Shown: positions 1 through 7,637 of the stretch, piece by piece
Numbering within the stretch: the stretch's first letter is position 1
How the letters are laid out: the number at the start of each line of letters is the position of its first letter
The notes under the pieces: generated by a model
What the model was told of the DNA's origin: nothing
The model's input: only the letters and a program-made list of their open reading frames with translations
Database searches by the model: none
Source of the DNA: Mycolicibacterium phlei
Lineage (GTDB): Bacteria > Actinomycetota > Actinomycetes > Mycobacteriales > Mycobacteriaceae
Length of the DNA stretch: 64,000 nt
Reading direction: 5' to 3'
NCBI RefSeq assembly: GCF_001583415.1
Contig: NZ_CP014475.1
Coordinates: forward strand, 4,898,001 to 4,962,000
Made by a program: the position numbers and the translations under genes

Positions 1-335
1 ACATCCACGAGGCGTATCAGCTCGGGATGGTCAGCAAGGTGTTCAAGCGCGAGGAGCTGGCCGAGCGGACCCTGGAGATGGCACGGCGGATCGCCCAGGT
101 CCCGACGATGGCCGCGCTGCTGATCAAGGAGTCGGTCAACCAGACCATGGACAACATGGGGTTCTACAACTCGCTGCAGGCGTGCTTCTCGCTGCACCAG
201 CTCAACCACTCGCACTGGGCTGAGGTGCGCGAGGACAAGGTGCCGCGCGCGGGCGAGGAGCACGGCGTCCCGAACTGGCGCACCGCTCCGCCGATCGTGA
301 CCTCGGTCAAAGACAAAGTCCGTGCCGACGCATAG
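1..335 (+). CDS. Enoyl-CoA hydratase/isomerase family, C-terminal part (runs in from upstream)
   Basis: The frame is open from the first bases and ends with TAG at 333-335, so only about the last 110 residues are present. They match the helical C-terminal part of crotonase-fold enzymes: an A-x-Q/E-L-G-M-V-x-x-V-F stretch, then a helix of the ARRIAQVP type followed by LIKESVNQTMDN, typical of mycobacterial EchA proteins. The oxyanion-hole region and catalytic residues lie outside the window, so hydratase, isomerase or hydrolase activity cannot be told apart. The following thioesterase starts 9 bases downstream on the same strand, suggesting one transcript for acyl-CoA breakdown. Confidence 0.85.
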   Translation, partial: IHEAYQLGMVSKVFKREELAERTLEMARRIAQVPTMAALLIKESVNQTMDNMGFYNSLQACFSLHQLNHSHWAEVREDKVPRAGEEHGVPNWRTAPPIVTSVKDKVRADA

Positions 336-344
336 TCTTCCGTC

Positions 345-767
345 GTGACCGACCACTCCGAGCTGGCCGAACCCCGGCCGATGACCACCACCAGAGAGCA
401 CCTGTTCGGCAGCATGCCGTTCTACGACGTGGTCGACAACGACGAGACGGTGGTTGTCGACCTGCACAACCGCCCGGATCTGACCAACATCCGCGGCGCC
501 CTGCAGGGCGGGCTGGTGGCGACGCTGATCGACATCGCGGCCGGCCGGCTGGCGGTCAAGTACGCGGGCGACCTCGCCGGGGCCGCCACCGCCGACATGA
601 CGATCCACTACCTGGCGCCCATCATGGAGGGCCCGGCACGGGCCACCGCCACCCTGGTGCGGGCCGGGCGGCGCTCGATCGTGGTGGCCGTCGACGTCGT
701 CGACGTCGCCGCCGACCGGCACGCGGCCAGGGCCACCGTGAGCTTCGCGGTGCTGAACGCGCGCTAG
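345..767 (+). CDS. PaaI-type hotdog-fold thioesterase
   Basis: 140-residue protein with a GTG start. Its core has the hotdog pattern: a helix entered by GGLVATLIDIAAG (about residues 52-64), which is the PaaI/thioesterase superfamily helix with a catalytic-type Asp, then the strand motif TADMTIHYLAP typical of the 4HBT family. The expected role is cytosolic hydrolysis of acyl-CoA thioesters; the substrate cannot be read from sequence. It lies 9 bases after the enoyl-CoA hydratase, and its stop codon overlaps the stop of the convergent acyl-CoA dehydrogenase by 4 bases (shared CTAG). Confidence 0.85.
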   Translation: MTDHSELAEPRPMTTTREHLFGSMPFYDVVDNDETVVVDLHNRPDLTNIRGALQGGLVATLIDIAAGRLAVKYAGDLAGAATADMTIHYLAPIMEGPARATATLVRAGRRSIVVAVDVVDVAADRHAARATVSFAVLNAR

Positions 768-1780
768 GTCCGCTGCGCCGGCGCACCGTAGCGGGCGTCG
801 GCGACGCGGTCCAGCACGGCGGCCGGCTCGGCGTAGACCATCGCCCACCCGCGGGCCCGCCGGTAGTACAGCTGGATGTCGCCCTCCATCCCGAAGCCGT
901 ACCCGCCGTGCACATGCAGGCTGCGTCCGGTCGCGTCGCGCGCGGTCTCGTAGGCGAACACGAACGCCATCGCGGCCAGTTCCGCGGCCCGGTCCGGTTC
1001 GTCGACGACGGCACACGCGGCCTTGTAGCCCAGCAGCCGGGCGCCGTCGACCGCGGTGGCGGAATCGGCCAGCGGATGCGACACCGCCTGGAAGGTGCCG
1101 ATCGGAGTGCCGAACGCATGGCGCTGCTTGGCGTAGTCGACGCCGATCTCCACCGCGCGCGCCGCGATCCCCGTCAGCGCCAGCGCGCTGAGCCGCAGCC
1201 AGCGGTCCAGCGCCGCCGCGTACAACTCCAGCGCCGCCGTCCCGTCGGCGATCACGGTGGCGTCGTCGCCGATCACGATGTCCGCCAACGGCATCGATGC
1301 CAGGTTCGTGACCGGCCGGGTATCGGCGGGCACCGGAACGGCGAGCAGCCGGCCGTCGTCGAGCACGAGCGCCACGTCGGCGACCGCACCCGCGGGCACC
1401 AGCGCCGCGACCCCGCCGCGGGCCGGCCGCGGCGCGAACGTCACCAGCCTCTCCCCGGCCAGTGCGGCGCCCAGCAGGTCGGAGTCCGTATTGGCGAGAA
1501 TCGTTGCCGCCGACTGTGTTTCGATCAGCGGGGCGGGCGCGATCGCCCGGCCGTGCTGCTCGGCGACCAGCGCCAGATCCAACTCGCCGGCACCCCAGCC
1601 GCCGTCGTCCTCACCGACCGCCATCTCGACCACACCGGTCTCCACCATCGCACGCCAGAGGCCGCGGTCGAACCCGAGCGGTTCGGCGGCGCGCACCTTC
1701 TCCGGGCCGCCCATCCTGGCGTACAACGTCGTGAAGGCCTCGACGAGTTGCTGCTGCTCATCGGTCAAGCTCAGATCCAT
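764..1780 (-). CDS. Acyl-CoA dehydrogenase, short subunit type
   Basis: 338 residues, ATG start, beginning MDLSLTDEQQQLVEAF as is typical of FadE proteins. It is shorter than the usual 380-400 residues, and the central beta domain is poorly conserved. The C-terminal helical domain is clear: YAKQRHAFGTPIGTFQAVSH near residue 215 and the end motif LHVHGGYGFGMEGDIQLYYRR. Family knowledge: mycobacterial FadE proteins often work as alpha2beta2 heteromers, one subunit being shorter and lacking the base. The full-size FadE encoded divergently at 1864 is an obvious partner (inference). A perfect palindrome lies between the two genes, so they are probably controlled together. Confidence 0.88.
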   Translation of the reverse strand: MDLSLTDEQQQLVEAFTTLYARMGGPEKVRAAEPLGFDRGLWRAMVETGVVEMAVGEDDGGWGAGELDLALVAEQHGRAIAPAPLIETQSAATILANTDSDLLGAALAGERLVTFAPRPARGGVAALVPAGAVADVALVLDDGRLLAVPVPADTRPVTNLASMPLADIVIGDDATVIADGTAALELYAAALDRWLRLSALALTGIAARAVEIGVDYAKQRHAFGTPIGTFQAVSHPLADSATAVDGARLLGYKAACAVVDEPDRAAELAAMAFVFAYETARDATGRSLHVHGGYGFGMEGDIQLYYRRARGWAMVYAEPAAVLDRVADARYGAPAQRT

Positions 1781-1811
1781 GGGGGCCGCCGATCCTGGTG
1801 AATATGTACAC

Positions 1812-1825
1812 TCTCAGATCTGAGA
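1812..1825. promoter_or_regulatory. Palindromic operator candidate between divergent acyl-CoA dehydrogenase genes
   Basis: TCTCAGATCTGAGA is a perfect 14-base inverted repeat. It sits in the 83-base gap between the start codons of the divergent acyl-CoA dehydrogenase genes (starts at 1780 and 1864), an ideal place to control both. It resembles TetR-family operators. The TetR gene at 3003-3779 is a candidate binder, but the boxes next to that gene have a different core. Confidence 0.5.
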
Positions 1826-1863
1826 TTAACATTTCCGCCAGGCGGTCCGGTGCGTGAGGAGCA

Positions 1864-3006
1864 GTGAGAGCCGTGCACTTTCAACTCGACGACGAGGCGC
1901 GGGCGTTCCGCGACGATGTGCGGGCGCACCTGGACGAGGTGCTGACCCCGGAGTTCGAGGAGCGCATCTACCGCAGCGGGGTCGCCCACGACGACGACTT
2001 CACCCGCGGCCTGGTGGAAAAGGATCTTTTCGCCCCGGACCGCAGGCTGCTCGAGCGCCAGCTGCTGCAGGACGAGCTGATGTACTCCGATGCGCCGGTC
2101 TATCTCTCCGAGACCACCCGGATGGTGGCCGGCGTGATCGACAAGGCAGGCAGCGAGGAGCTCAAGCGCCGGATCATCCCGAAGGCGATGGCGGCCGAGC
2201 TGACGATCGCGCTCGGCTTCACCGAGCCCGAGTGCGGTTCGGACGTCGCCGCGGCCAGCACCCGCGCGGTGCGCTCCGGTGACGACTGGATCATCAACGG
2301 CTCCAAGATGTTCACCACCAACGGCCACATCGCCGACTACGTCTTCCTGCTGGCCCGCACCAACCCGGACAAGCCGAAACACAAGGGCCTGACGATGTTC
2401 CTGGTGCCGCTGGACAGCCCGGGCGTGGAGGCGCAGGCGGTGTGGACGCTGTCCGGCGAACGCACCAACATCACCTTCTACACCGATGTCCGGGTCAGCG
2501 ACGAGTACCGCATCGGGGGCGTGGACGAGGGCTGGTCGGTGCTCAGCCTGGCGCTGGAGGACGAGCACGCCTCCGGGTGGGGTCCGCACCTCAAGCGGCT
2601 GCTCGAGCACGCCGAGCAGTGGGCCCGCGAGGCCACCGACGCCGACGGCGCGGCGCGCATCTCCGATCCCGATGTGCGCAGGCGGTTGTCGCGGATCGCG
2701 ATCGAGTTCGAGGTCGCCACGCTGCTGCAGCGGCGCTGCGTGTGGATGGCCGAACAGGGTCAGTCCCCGGTCGCCGAGGGGCCGATGTCGAAGCTGTTCA
2801 GCACCGAGGCGCTGGTCCGCGCGGCACAGGACGTCAACGAGTTCGTCGGCCCCGACGCGCTGCGCAGCCGCTACGAGCCCACGGCCCCCGAGGACGGCCG
2901 CTTCGAGTACCTGATGCGGTTCTCGCTGGGCACCACGATCTACGCGGGCACCAGCGAGGTGCAGCGCACGATCATCGCGCAGCGCGGACTCGGGCTGCCG
3001 CGCTAA
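1864..3006 (+). CDS. Acyl-CoA dehydrogenase, full-size
   Basis: 380 residues. The GTG start at 1864 is preceded by GAGGAG at a good distance. Visible family features: the FAD/substrate motif ALGFTEPECGSDVAAASTRA (about residues 116-135), then INGSKMFTTNG in the beta domain, and the C-terminal signature YAGTSEVQRTIIAQRGLGLP. It oxidises an acyl-CoA at C2-C3, passing electrons to ETF. The sequence resembles the larger FadE subunits of heteromeric dehydrogenases used for branched or steroid-derived side chains (inference). It is divergent from the short FadE, and its stop overlaps that of the convergent TetR gene by 4 bases. Confidence 0.92.
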   Translation: MRAVHFQLDDEARAFRDDVRAHLDEVLTPEFEERIYRSGVAHDDDFTRGLVEKDLFAPDRRLLERQLLQDELMYSDAPVYLSETTRMVAGVIDKAGSEELKRRIIPKAMAAELTIALGFTEPECGSDVAAASTRAVRSGDDWIINGSKMFTTNGHIADYVFLLARTNPDKPKHKGLTMFLVPLDSPGVEAQAVWTLSGERTNITFYTDVRVSDEYRIGGVDEGWSVLSLALEDEHASGWGPHLKRLLEHAEQWAREATDADGAARISDPDVRRRLSRIAIEFEVATLLQRRCVWMAEQGQSPVAEGPMSKLFSTEALVRAAQDVNEFVGPDALRSRYEPTAPEDGRFEYLMRFSLGTTIYAGTSEVQRTIIAQRGLGLPR

Positions 3007-3779
3007 CCGGTCGTCTTCCTGGTCCGCCGCGTCGCGGTCTTGGCCTGCGGCTTCTCGTCGGCCGGCGGGCTGACGGCCTGACGGCACCACGCCCACATGT
3101 CGTCCTCGGTGAGGTCGGCGCCGCGGGAGCCCACGCTCAACACCCCGATCTGCGCCAGCGAGGTCAGCGTCGAGTTCAGCAGCGTGGTCAGCTGGGCCGG
3201 TGTCAGGTCCGTGCGCACCAGGCCGGCCTTCGCGCAGTCGGTGAGGATCCTGGTCAGCAGCTTCTGCTGCGGCTCCCACACCTTGGCGAACTCGTCGGGC
3301 CGCTCGATCTCCAGGCTCAGGTTGTAGATGGTGGCCACCCGCCCGCCGAGGTTCTGCGAGGACTCCGCTCGGGACAGGAAGCCACGGCAGAACGCCTCCA
3401 ACTGCTCCATCGGACCGTCGGCGGCGGCGACCTCCTGGCGGATGTCCTCGGTGAACTGGCTGGTGATGTTCTCGTAGAGGGCCAGCAGCAGTTCCTCTTT
3501 ACCGGCGAAGTGCTGGTAGAAGGCGCGCAGGCTGAGGTTGGACCGGTCGATCAGCGTCTGAATCGTGAAGTCCGCGCGACCCGACTCCTGGACCAGCTCC
3601 AGCGCGGTGGCCAGGAACCTGCTGCTGCGTGCCAGCGCCCGGGCGCGGGCGTTGCTGAGCCGGCGCTCGAGGGTGCGCTCCTGCCACTTGGGCGACAGCT
3701 CAACGGCCGGCCCCTCGCCGTCGTCCACCGGTTCCCCGACGACCTCCAGCGCCTTCTCGTCAGTCTTGCGTCCCGCCAT
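3003..3779 (-). CDS. TetR-family transcriptional regulator
   Basis: 258 residues, ATG start. The N-terminal helix-turn-helix spans about residues 45-95, with the recognition part TLIDRSNLSLRAFYQHFAGKEELLLALYE, typical of TetR. A 40-residue charged N-terminal arm and a Lys/Arg/Thr-rich tail (RRTRKTTG) flank the domain. The gene is divergent from the amidohydrolase; the gap holds the perfect inverted repeat TCACAAG-N4-CTTGTGA (3819-3836) and TATTCTC boxes. Autoregulation and control of the surrounding acyl-CoA genes is the natural reading (inference). The ligand is probably an acyl-CoA but is not identifiable. Confidence 0.9.
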   Translation of the reverse strand: MAGRKTDEKALEVVGEPVDDGEGPAVELSPKWQERTLERRLSNARARALARSSRFLATALELVQESGRADFTIQTLIDRSNLSLRAFYQHFAGKEELLLALYENITSQFTEDIRQEVAAADGPMEQLEAFCRGFLSRAESSQNLGGRVATIYNLSLEIERPDEFAKVWEPQQKLLTRILTDCAKAGLVRTDLTPAQLTTLLNSTLTSLAQIGVLSVGSRGADLTEDDMWAWCRQAVSPPADEKPQAKTATRRTRKTTG

Positions 3780-3818
3780 GATGCCTCTCAGACTACGCCC
3801 CGCCGTAAACCGATATTC

Positions 3819-3836
3819 TCACAAGCTGACTTGTGA
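3819..3836. promoter_or_regulatory. TetR operator candidate
   Basis: TCACAAGCTGACTTGTGA is an inverted repeat with 7-base perfect arms and a 4-base centre, in the divergent gap between the TetR gene (start 3779) and the amidohydrolase (start 3941). A TATTCTC box abuts it at 3814-3820 and recurs at 3886-3892, there as an imperfect repeat with GGGAAT at 3899-3904. The layout suggests autoregulation and control of the amidohydrolase. Confidence 0.55.
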
Positions 3837-3940
3837 CGCCGGTCGCTCCCCTGCCGGCCGTCGATGCGGTAGGCTCGGAAACGCGTATTCTCAATTTCGG
3901 GAATCGTCCTACCCACACGCGACCGCCGAAGGAGCGCAGC

Positions 3941-5128
3941 GTGACCGCTGACATCCGAATCGTCTCCCCCGACGATCATCTCGTCGAACCCGCCGATCTG
4001 TGGACCAGCCGGCTGCCCGCGAAGTACCGCGAGGTCGGCCCGCACATCGTCCGGCACCGCGGCCGCATGTATCCGTCGGTCACCTCCGATGTCGCGTTCA
4101 TCGACGACGAGGAGGGCCGCGACGCCGACATCTGGCACTTCGAGGATTCGCTCATCCCGATCCCGCTGATCAGCGCGGCCGCCGGCTACGAGATCGACGA
4201 GCTGACCACCGACCCGATCACCTACGACGAGATGCGGCCGGGTTGCTACCGGCCCGCGGATCGGTTGGCCGACATGGACATCGCCGGGATCGAGGCATCG
4301 GCGTGCTTCCCGAACACCCTGGTGCGGTTCTGCGGCCAGCGCTTCCTGTACGCCAAGGACAAGGAGCTGGCGCTGCTGTGTGTGCAGGCGTACAACGATT
4401 TTCAGATCGACGAGTGGGCGGCCGGCTCCAACGGACGGCTGATCCCGCTGGGCATCATCCCACTGTGGGACGTCGAGCTGGCGGCCGCGGAGGTGGAACG
4501 CGTCGCGGCCAAGGGCATGCACGCGGTGTGCTTCTCGGAGCTGCCGTCGCGGCTGGACCTGCCGTCGATCCACAGCGGCTACTGGGACCCGTTCTTCGCC
4601 GCCTGTGAGCGCAACGAGGTCGGCATCATGCTGCACATCGGGTCCAGCTCGTCGCTGACGAAGTCGTCGCCGGACTCACCGCACGTGGTGACCAGCGCGC
4701 TGATGGCGGTGAACTGCACGATCTCCCTGGTGGACTGGCTGTTCTCGGGCAAGCTCAAGCAGTTCCCCAACCTCAAGCTCGCGTTCGCCGAGGCGCAGGC
4801 CGGCTGGATCCCGTACTACCTGCAGCGGGTCGACGAGGTGTGGGAGGACCGCCGGGCGTGGGGCGGCATCCACCCGCTGCTGACCGAGCCGCCCAGCACC
4901 CAGGTGCCGGGCCGGGTGTGGTTCTCGACGTTCGGCGACCCGGTGGCGTTCCGCATTCTCGACCTGGTCGGCGAGGACCAGCTGATGTTCGAGACCGACT
5001 ACCCGCACAACGACACCAACTGGCCGCACAGCATGGACGTCGCCAACAAGGCGACCGCCGGGCTGGACGAGGAGACCAAGCGGAAGGTGTTGTCCACCAA
5101 CGCCAAGAACTTCTTCGGCCTGGTGTAG
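3941..5128 (+). CDS. Amidohydrolase family 2 (TIM-barrel metal-dependent hydrolase)
   Basis: 395 residues. I chose the GTG at 3941, with GGAG 7 bases upstream, over an in-frame GTG at 3833 because the upstream part overlaps the operator region and does not look like protein. The protein opens with SPDDHLVEPADLW, the amidohydrolase-2 version of the first metal-binding strand. Later come MLHIGSSS (strand with metal His) and FETDYPHNDTNWP near the C terminus, which holds the conserved Asp. Family members act as hydrolases or decarboxylases on ring or keto acids in the cytosol. In mycobacteria many copies sit inside acyl-CoA/sterol catabolic clusters, as here. The substrate is unknown. Confidence 0.88.
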   Translation: MTADIRIVSPDDHLVEPADLWTSRLPAKYREVGPHIVRHRGRMYPSVTSDVAFIDDEEGRDADIWHFEDSLIPIPLISAAAGYEIDELTTDPITYDEMRPGCYRPADRLADMDIAGIEASACFPNTLVRFCGQRFLYAKDKELALLCVQAYNDFQIDEWAAGSNGRLIPLGIIPLWDVELAAAEVERVAAKGMHAVCFSELPSRLDLPSIHSGYWDPFFAACERNEVGIMLHIGSSSSLTKSSPDSPHVVTSALMAVNCTISLVDWLFSGKLKQFPNLKLAFAEAQAGWIPYYLQRVDEVWEDRRAWGGIHPLLTEPPSTQVPGRVWFSTFGDPVAFRILDLVGEDQLMFETDYPHNDTNWPHSMDVANKATAGLDEETKRKVLSTNAKNFFGLV

Positions 5129-5155
5129 ACCCCGCTTCGTGAGCGGCCTTGAGGA

Positions 5156-5752
5156 TCAGCGGCACTGCCAGTTCGGGGCGCGCTTCTCCAGGAACGCGCG
5201 CGGCCCCTCGATCGCGTCCTTGGTCAGCGCGACCTTCATCCGGTACTTCTCGGCGAGCAGTTCGGCCTCGTAGATGGGCAGCGTCAGACCCTTGCGCACC
5301 GCCATCCGCGAACCCCTAACCGCCAGCGGCGCATTGGAGTTCACCACCTCGGCGATCTCCCACGCCCGGTCCATCAGCGCCTCGGGCGCGACGAGCTCGG
5401 TGAAGATGCCCAGATCGTAGGCGCGCTTGGCGTCCAGGCGTTCGTGCTTGCCCATCAGGATCACCCGCATCGCGACCGGCAGCGGCAGGATGCGGGCCAG
5501 CCGCACCCCCTCCCGCCCGGAGGTCACGCCGATGCTGACGTGCGGATCCATTAGCGAGGCGGTCTCCGAGGCGATCGTGATGTCCGCGGTGGTGATGAGG
5601 TCCAGCCCTGCGCCGCAGGCGATTCCGTTGACCGCGCAGATGATCGGCTTGGTCATCGCCAGCCACGGTGGCGTCGCCTCCTGCGGGGCGTCCCACTGCC
5701 GCATCGAGCTCAGGATCGGATCGCCCTGGTTGTCGACGGCACGAACGTCCAC
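5156..5752 (-). pseudogene. Enoyl-CoA hydratase missing its N-terminal part
   Basis: 198 residues if started at the GTG at 5752. The family is normally about 260, and about 60 N-terminal residues are missing, including the first CoA-binding and oxyanion-hole strand. What remains is well conserved: ICAVNGIACGAGLDLITTAD (second oxyanion region), SLMDPHVSIGVTSG, RLARILPLPVAMRVILMG and PLAVRGSRMAVRKGL. Upstream, the reading frame runs straight into the start of another family (a CoA-transferase, 5710-5808) across an overlapping stretch, so the 5' end was lost by deletion. The remaining protein is unlikely to be an active hydratase; it may be untranslated, because its only upstream ribosome-binding site belongs to the CoA-transferase fragment. 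Confidence 0.75.
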
Positions 5753-5808
5753 GCCGCCACCTCGAGCACCCGGACTCCGCGCAGCACCCCGTCAGTGTTG
5801 ATGGTCAT
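5710..5808 (-). pseudogene. CaiB/BaiF CoA-transferase, N-terminal remnant (32 codons)
   Basis: ATG at 5808 with GAGGAG just upstream. The first 24 codons include GVRVLEVAAWTFVP, the classic beginning of mycobacterial class III CoA-transferases, which normally run about 380-400 residues. The frame then stops with TGA at 5710-5712 while lying out of frame over the truncated enoyl-CoA hydratase. The switch happens in the stretch TGGACGTTCGTGCCGTC (read on the minus strand), which could encode either W-T-F-V-P of the transferase or M/V-D-V-R-A-V of the hydratase. This is a deletion junction between two genes that were probably neighbours. The short peptide is not expected to function. Confidence 0.7.
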
Positions 5809-5865
5809 CTCCTCATCGCCCGATGGTCGGTAGGTGGCTGAAGTCTAAAGCTCAGCGCCACATTT

Positions 5866-5881
5866 GAGAATAGCGATTCTC
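5866..5881. promoter_or_regulatory. Operator candidate upstream of acyl-CoA synthetase
   Basis: GAGAATAGCGATTCTC has perfect 6-base arms (GAGAAT/ATTCTC) around AGCG and is flanked by TTT and TTCAAA. It lies 31 bases upstream of the GTG at 5912, in the divergent gap with the CoA-transferase remnant. Its GAGAATA half is the reverse complement of the TATTCTC boxes beside the TetR gene at 3814 and 3886, so the same regulator may act here. Confidence 0.5.
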
Positions 5882-5911
5882 TTCAAACGGGAAAGGCATT
5901 ATCATCGGCGC

Positions 5912-7527
5912 GTGCCCTTCCCGGCGGTTCACCCCACCATCCCCGCACTGCTGCGTTCGGCGGCCGCCGACCACGGCGACGTCCCCTATGTGATCGCCGA
6001 CGGTCGGACCGTGACCTACGCCGAGACCGAACGGCGCTCAGCGGCACTGGCGTTGCGGCTGCTGGCGGCCGGCATCGGCAAGGGCGATCACGTCGGGATC
6101 CTGATGCCCAACAGCGTCGACTGGGCGGTCACCTGGTTCGCCGTCACCCGCATCGGCGCGGTGGCCGTGCCGATCAACACGTTCCACAAGGCCGCCGAGC
6201 TGGCCTGGCTGATCCGGCACGCCGACCTGCGGGCGATCCTTGCCTGGCAGCGGTTCGGCAACCACGACTACCTGAGCCGGCTTGAGGAGGCACTGCCCGG
6301 GCTGGCGAATCAGACTGTGCCGGGCCGGATTACCGTGCCCGGCGCGCCGTTCCTGCGGACGGTGGCGGTCAGCGGTGAGTGCGACCGGGCGTGGGCGTCA
6401 TCGCTGGACGAATCCATGGACGTCGAATCCATGGGCGAGGACTTCCTCGGGGAGGCCGAGTCCTGCGTCACGCCCGCCGACGACGTGATGATCATCTACA
6501 CCTCGGGCAGCACCGGAGAACCCAAGGCCCCGGTGCACACCCACGGCACCCTGGTGCGGCACAGCTACAACCTCACCAGCGTCTACGTCGTCACCGCGGA
6601 CGACGTGCTGTTCACCTCGATGCCGTTCTTCTGGGTGGGCGGGCTCATCACCGGCCTGCACGCGGTGATCCACCACGGCGCCACGCTGGTCACCCAGTCG
6701 GCGTTCGATCCCGCCGAGGCGTTACGCCTGATCGAGGAGCACCGCGCCACGATCACGCTGGGCTGGCCGCAGCAGGGCAAGACGCTGGCCGAGCACCCCG
6801 ACTTCACCACCCGGGACCTGAGCAGCGTGCGACGCACCAGCATGCCGGCGATGGTGCCGCCGGACCGCCGCCCGACCGGCGCGGACTCGCTCGGCATGAC
6901 CGAGCTGTGCGGCAACCACCTCGGGGTGGACCCGTACCAGCCCCAGCCCGAGCAGCGCAGGCGCACCGTGGGCCCGTCCATCGACGGGCTGACCCACCGC
7001 ATCGTCGACCCGCAGACCGGGCGGCCGCTCGGGCCGGGCGAGCAGGGCGAGATCTGGGTGCGCGGCTACTCGCTGATGCAGCGGCTGTACAAGCGGGAGC
7101 GCGAGGACGTCTTCACCCCCGACGGGTTCTACCGGACCGGCGACTGCGGATCGGCCGACGCCGACGGCTGGGTCACCTTCACCGGCCGGCTGGGCGACAT
7201 GATCAAGACCAGCGGCGGCACCAACGTCACCCCCGGCGAGGTCGAGGCCGCGCTCACCGCGTGCGACGGGGTGCTGGAGGCCTATGTCGTCGGCGCGCGT
7301 GACGCCGACGACGCCACCGTCGTCGCCGCCGCCGTCGTCCCCGGCAGGGTCACACCCTGGACCCGGAAGAGCTGCGCACCCGGCTGCGGGCCAGCCTGTC
7401 GGCGTACAAGGTGCCCAAACACGTATGGATCACCGACAAGGCGTCGCTGCCGTTCACCGACACCGGCAAGCTCGTCAAAGCGGAACTGGCCCGCCTGCTC
7501 AGCGAACGGCTGAAACTGCCGGTCTGA
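5912..7527 (+). pseudogene. AMP-dependent acyl-CoA synthetase (FadD-type), frameshifted near the C terminus
   Basis: Starts at GTG 5912 (PFPAVHPTIPALLRSAAADH). It has the AMP-binding signature IYTSGSTGEPKAPVHTHGTL, the motif SLGMTELCG, the adenylate motif YRTGDCG and GRLGDMIKTSGGTNVTPGEV. After VVAAAVVPG (about 7341-7352, GGCAGGGTCAC) the frame changes. The normal ending continues one base out of frame: HTLDPEELRTRL, then SLPFTDTGKLVKAEL, stopping at 7527. Read without correction, the protein ends at 7513 with an Arg/Pro/Ser-rich tail and loses the C-terminal catalytic lysine (in TGKLVK). One missing base explains everything; with it, the protein is 538 residues. Either a true mutation or a sequencing error. 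Confidence 0.8.
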
Positions 7528-7637
7528 ACTGTGCTGACTGGCCCGTCCCCTCCTGGTGGGCGGGGTATCGTCGGCACAGAGTGAAGGCTCAGCCCACGCC
7601 TTCGCCAGCGAGCAACCGTGTCGCAGGAGAAGCCATC

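Noticed and set aside
3833..3940. Upstream start for the amidohydrolase
   Set aside because: The 36 extra residues lie over a dyad operator and look random; GTG 3941 has a good ribosome-binding site and begins the family-typical sequence.
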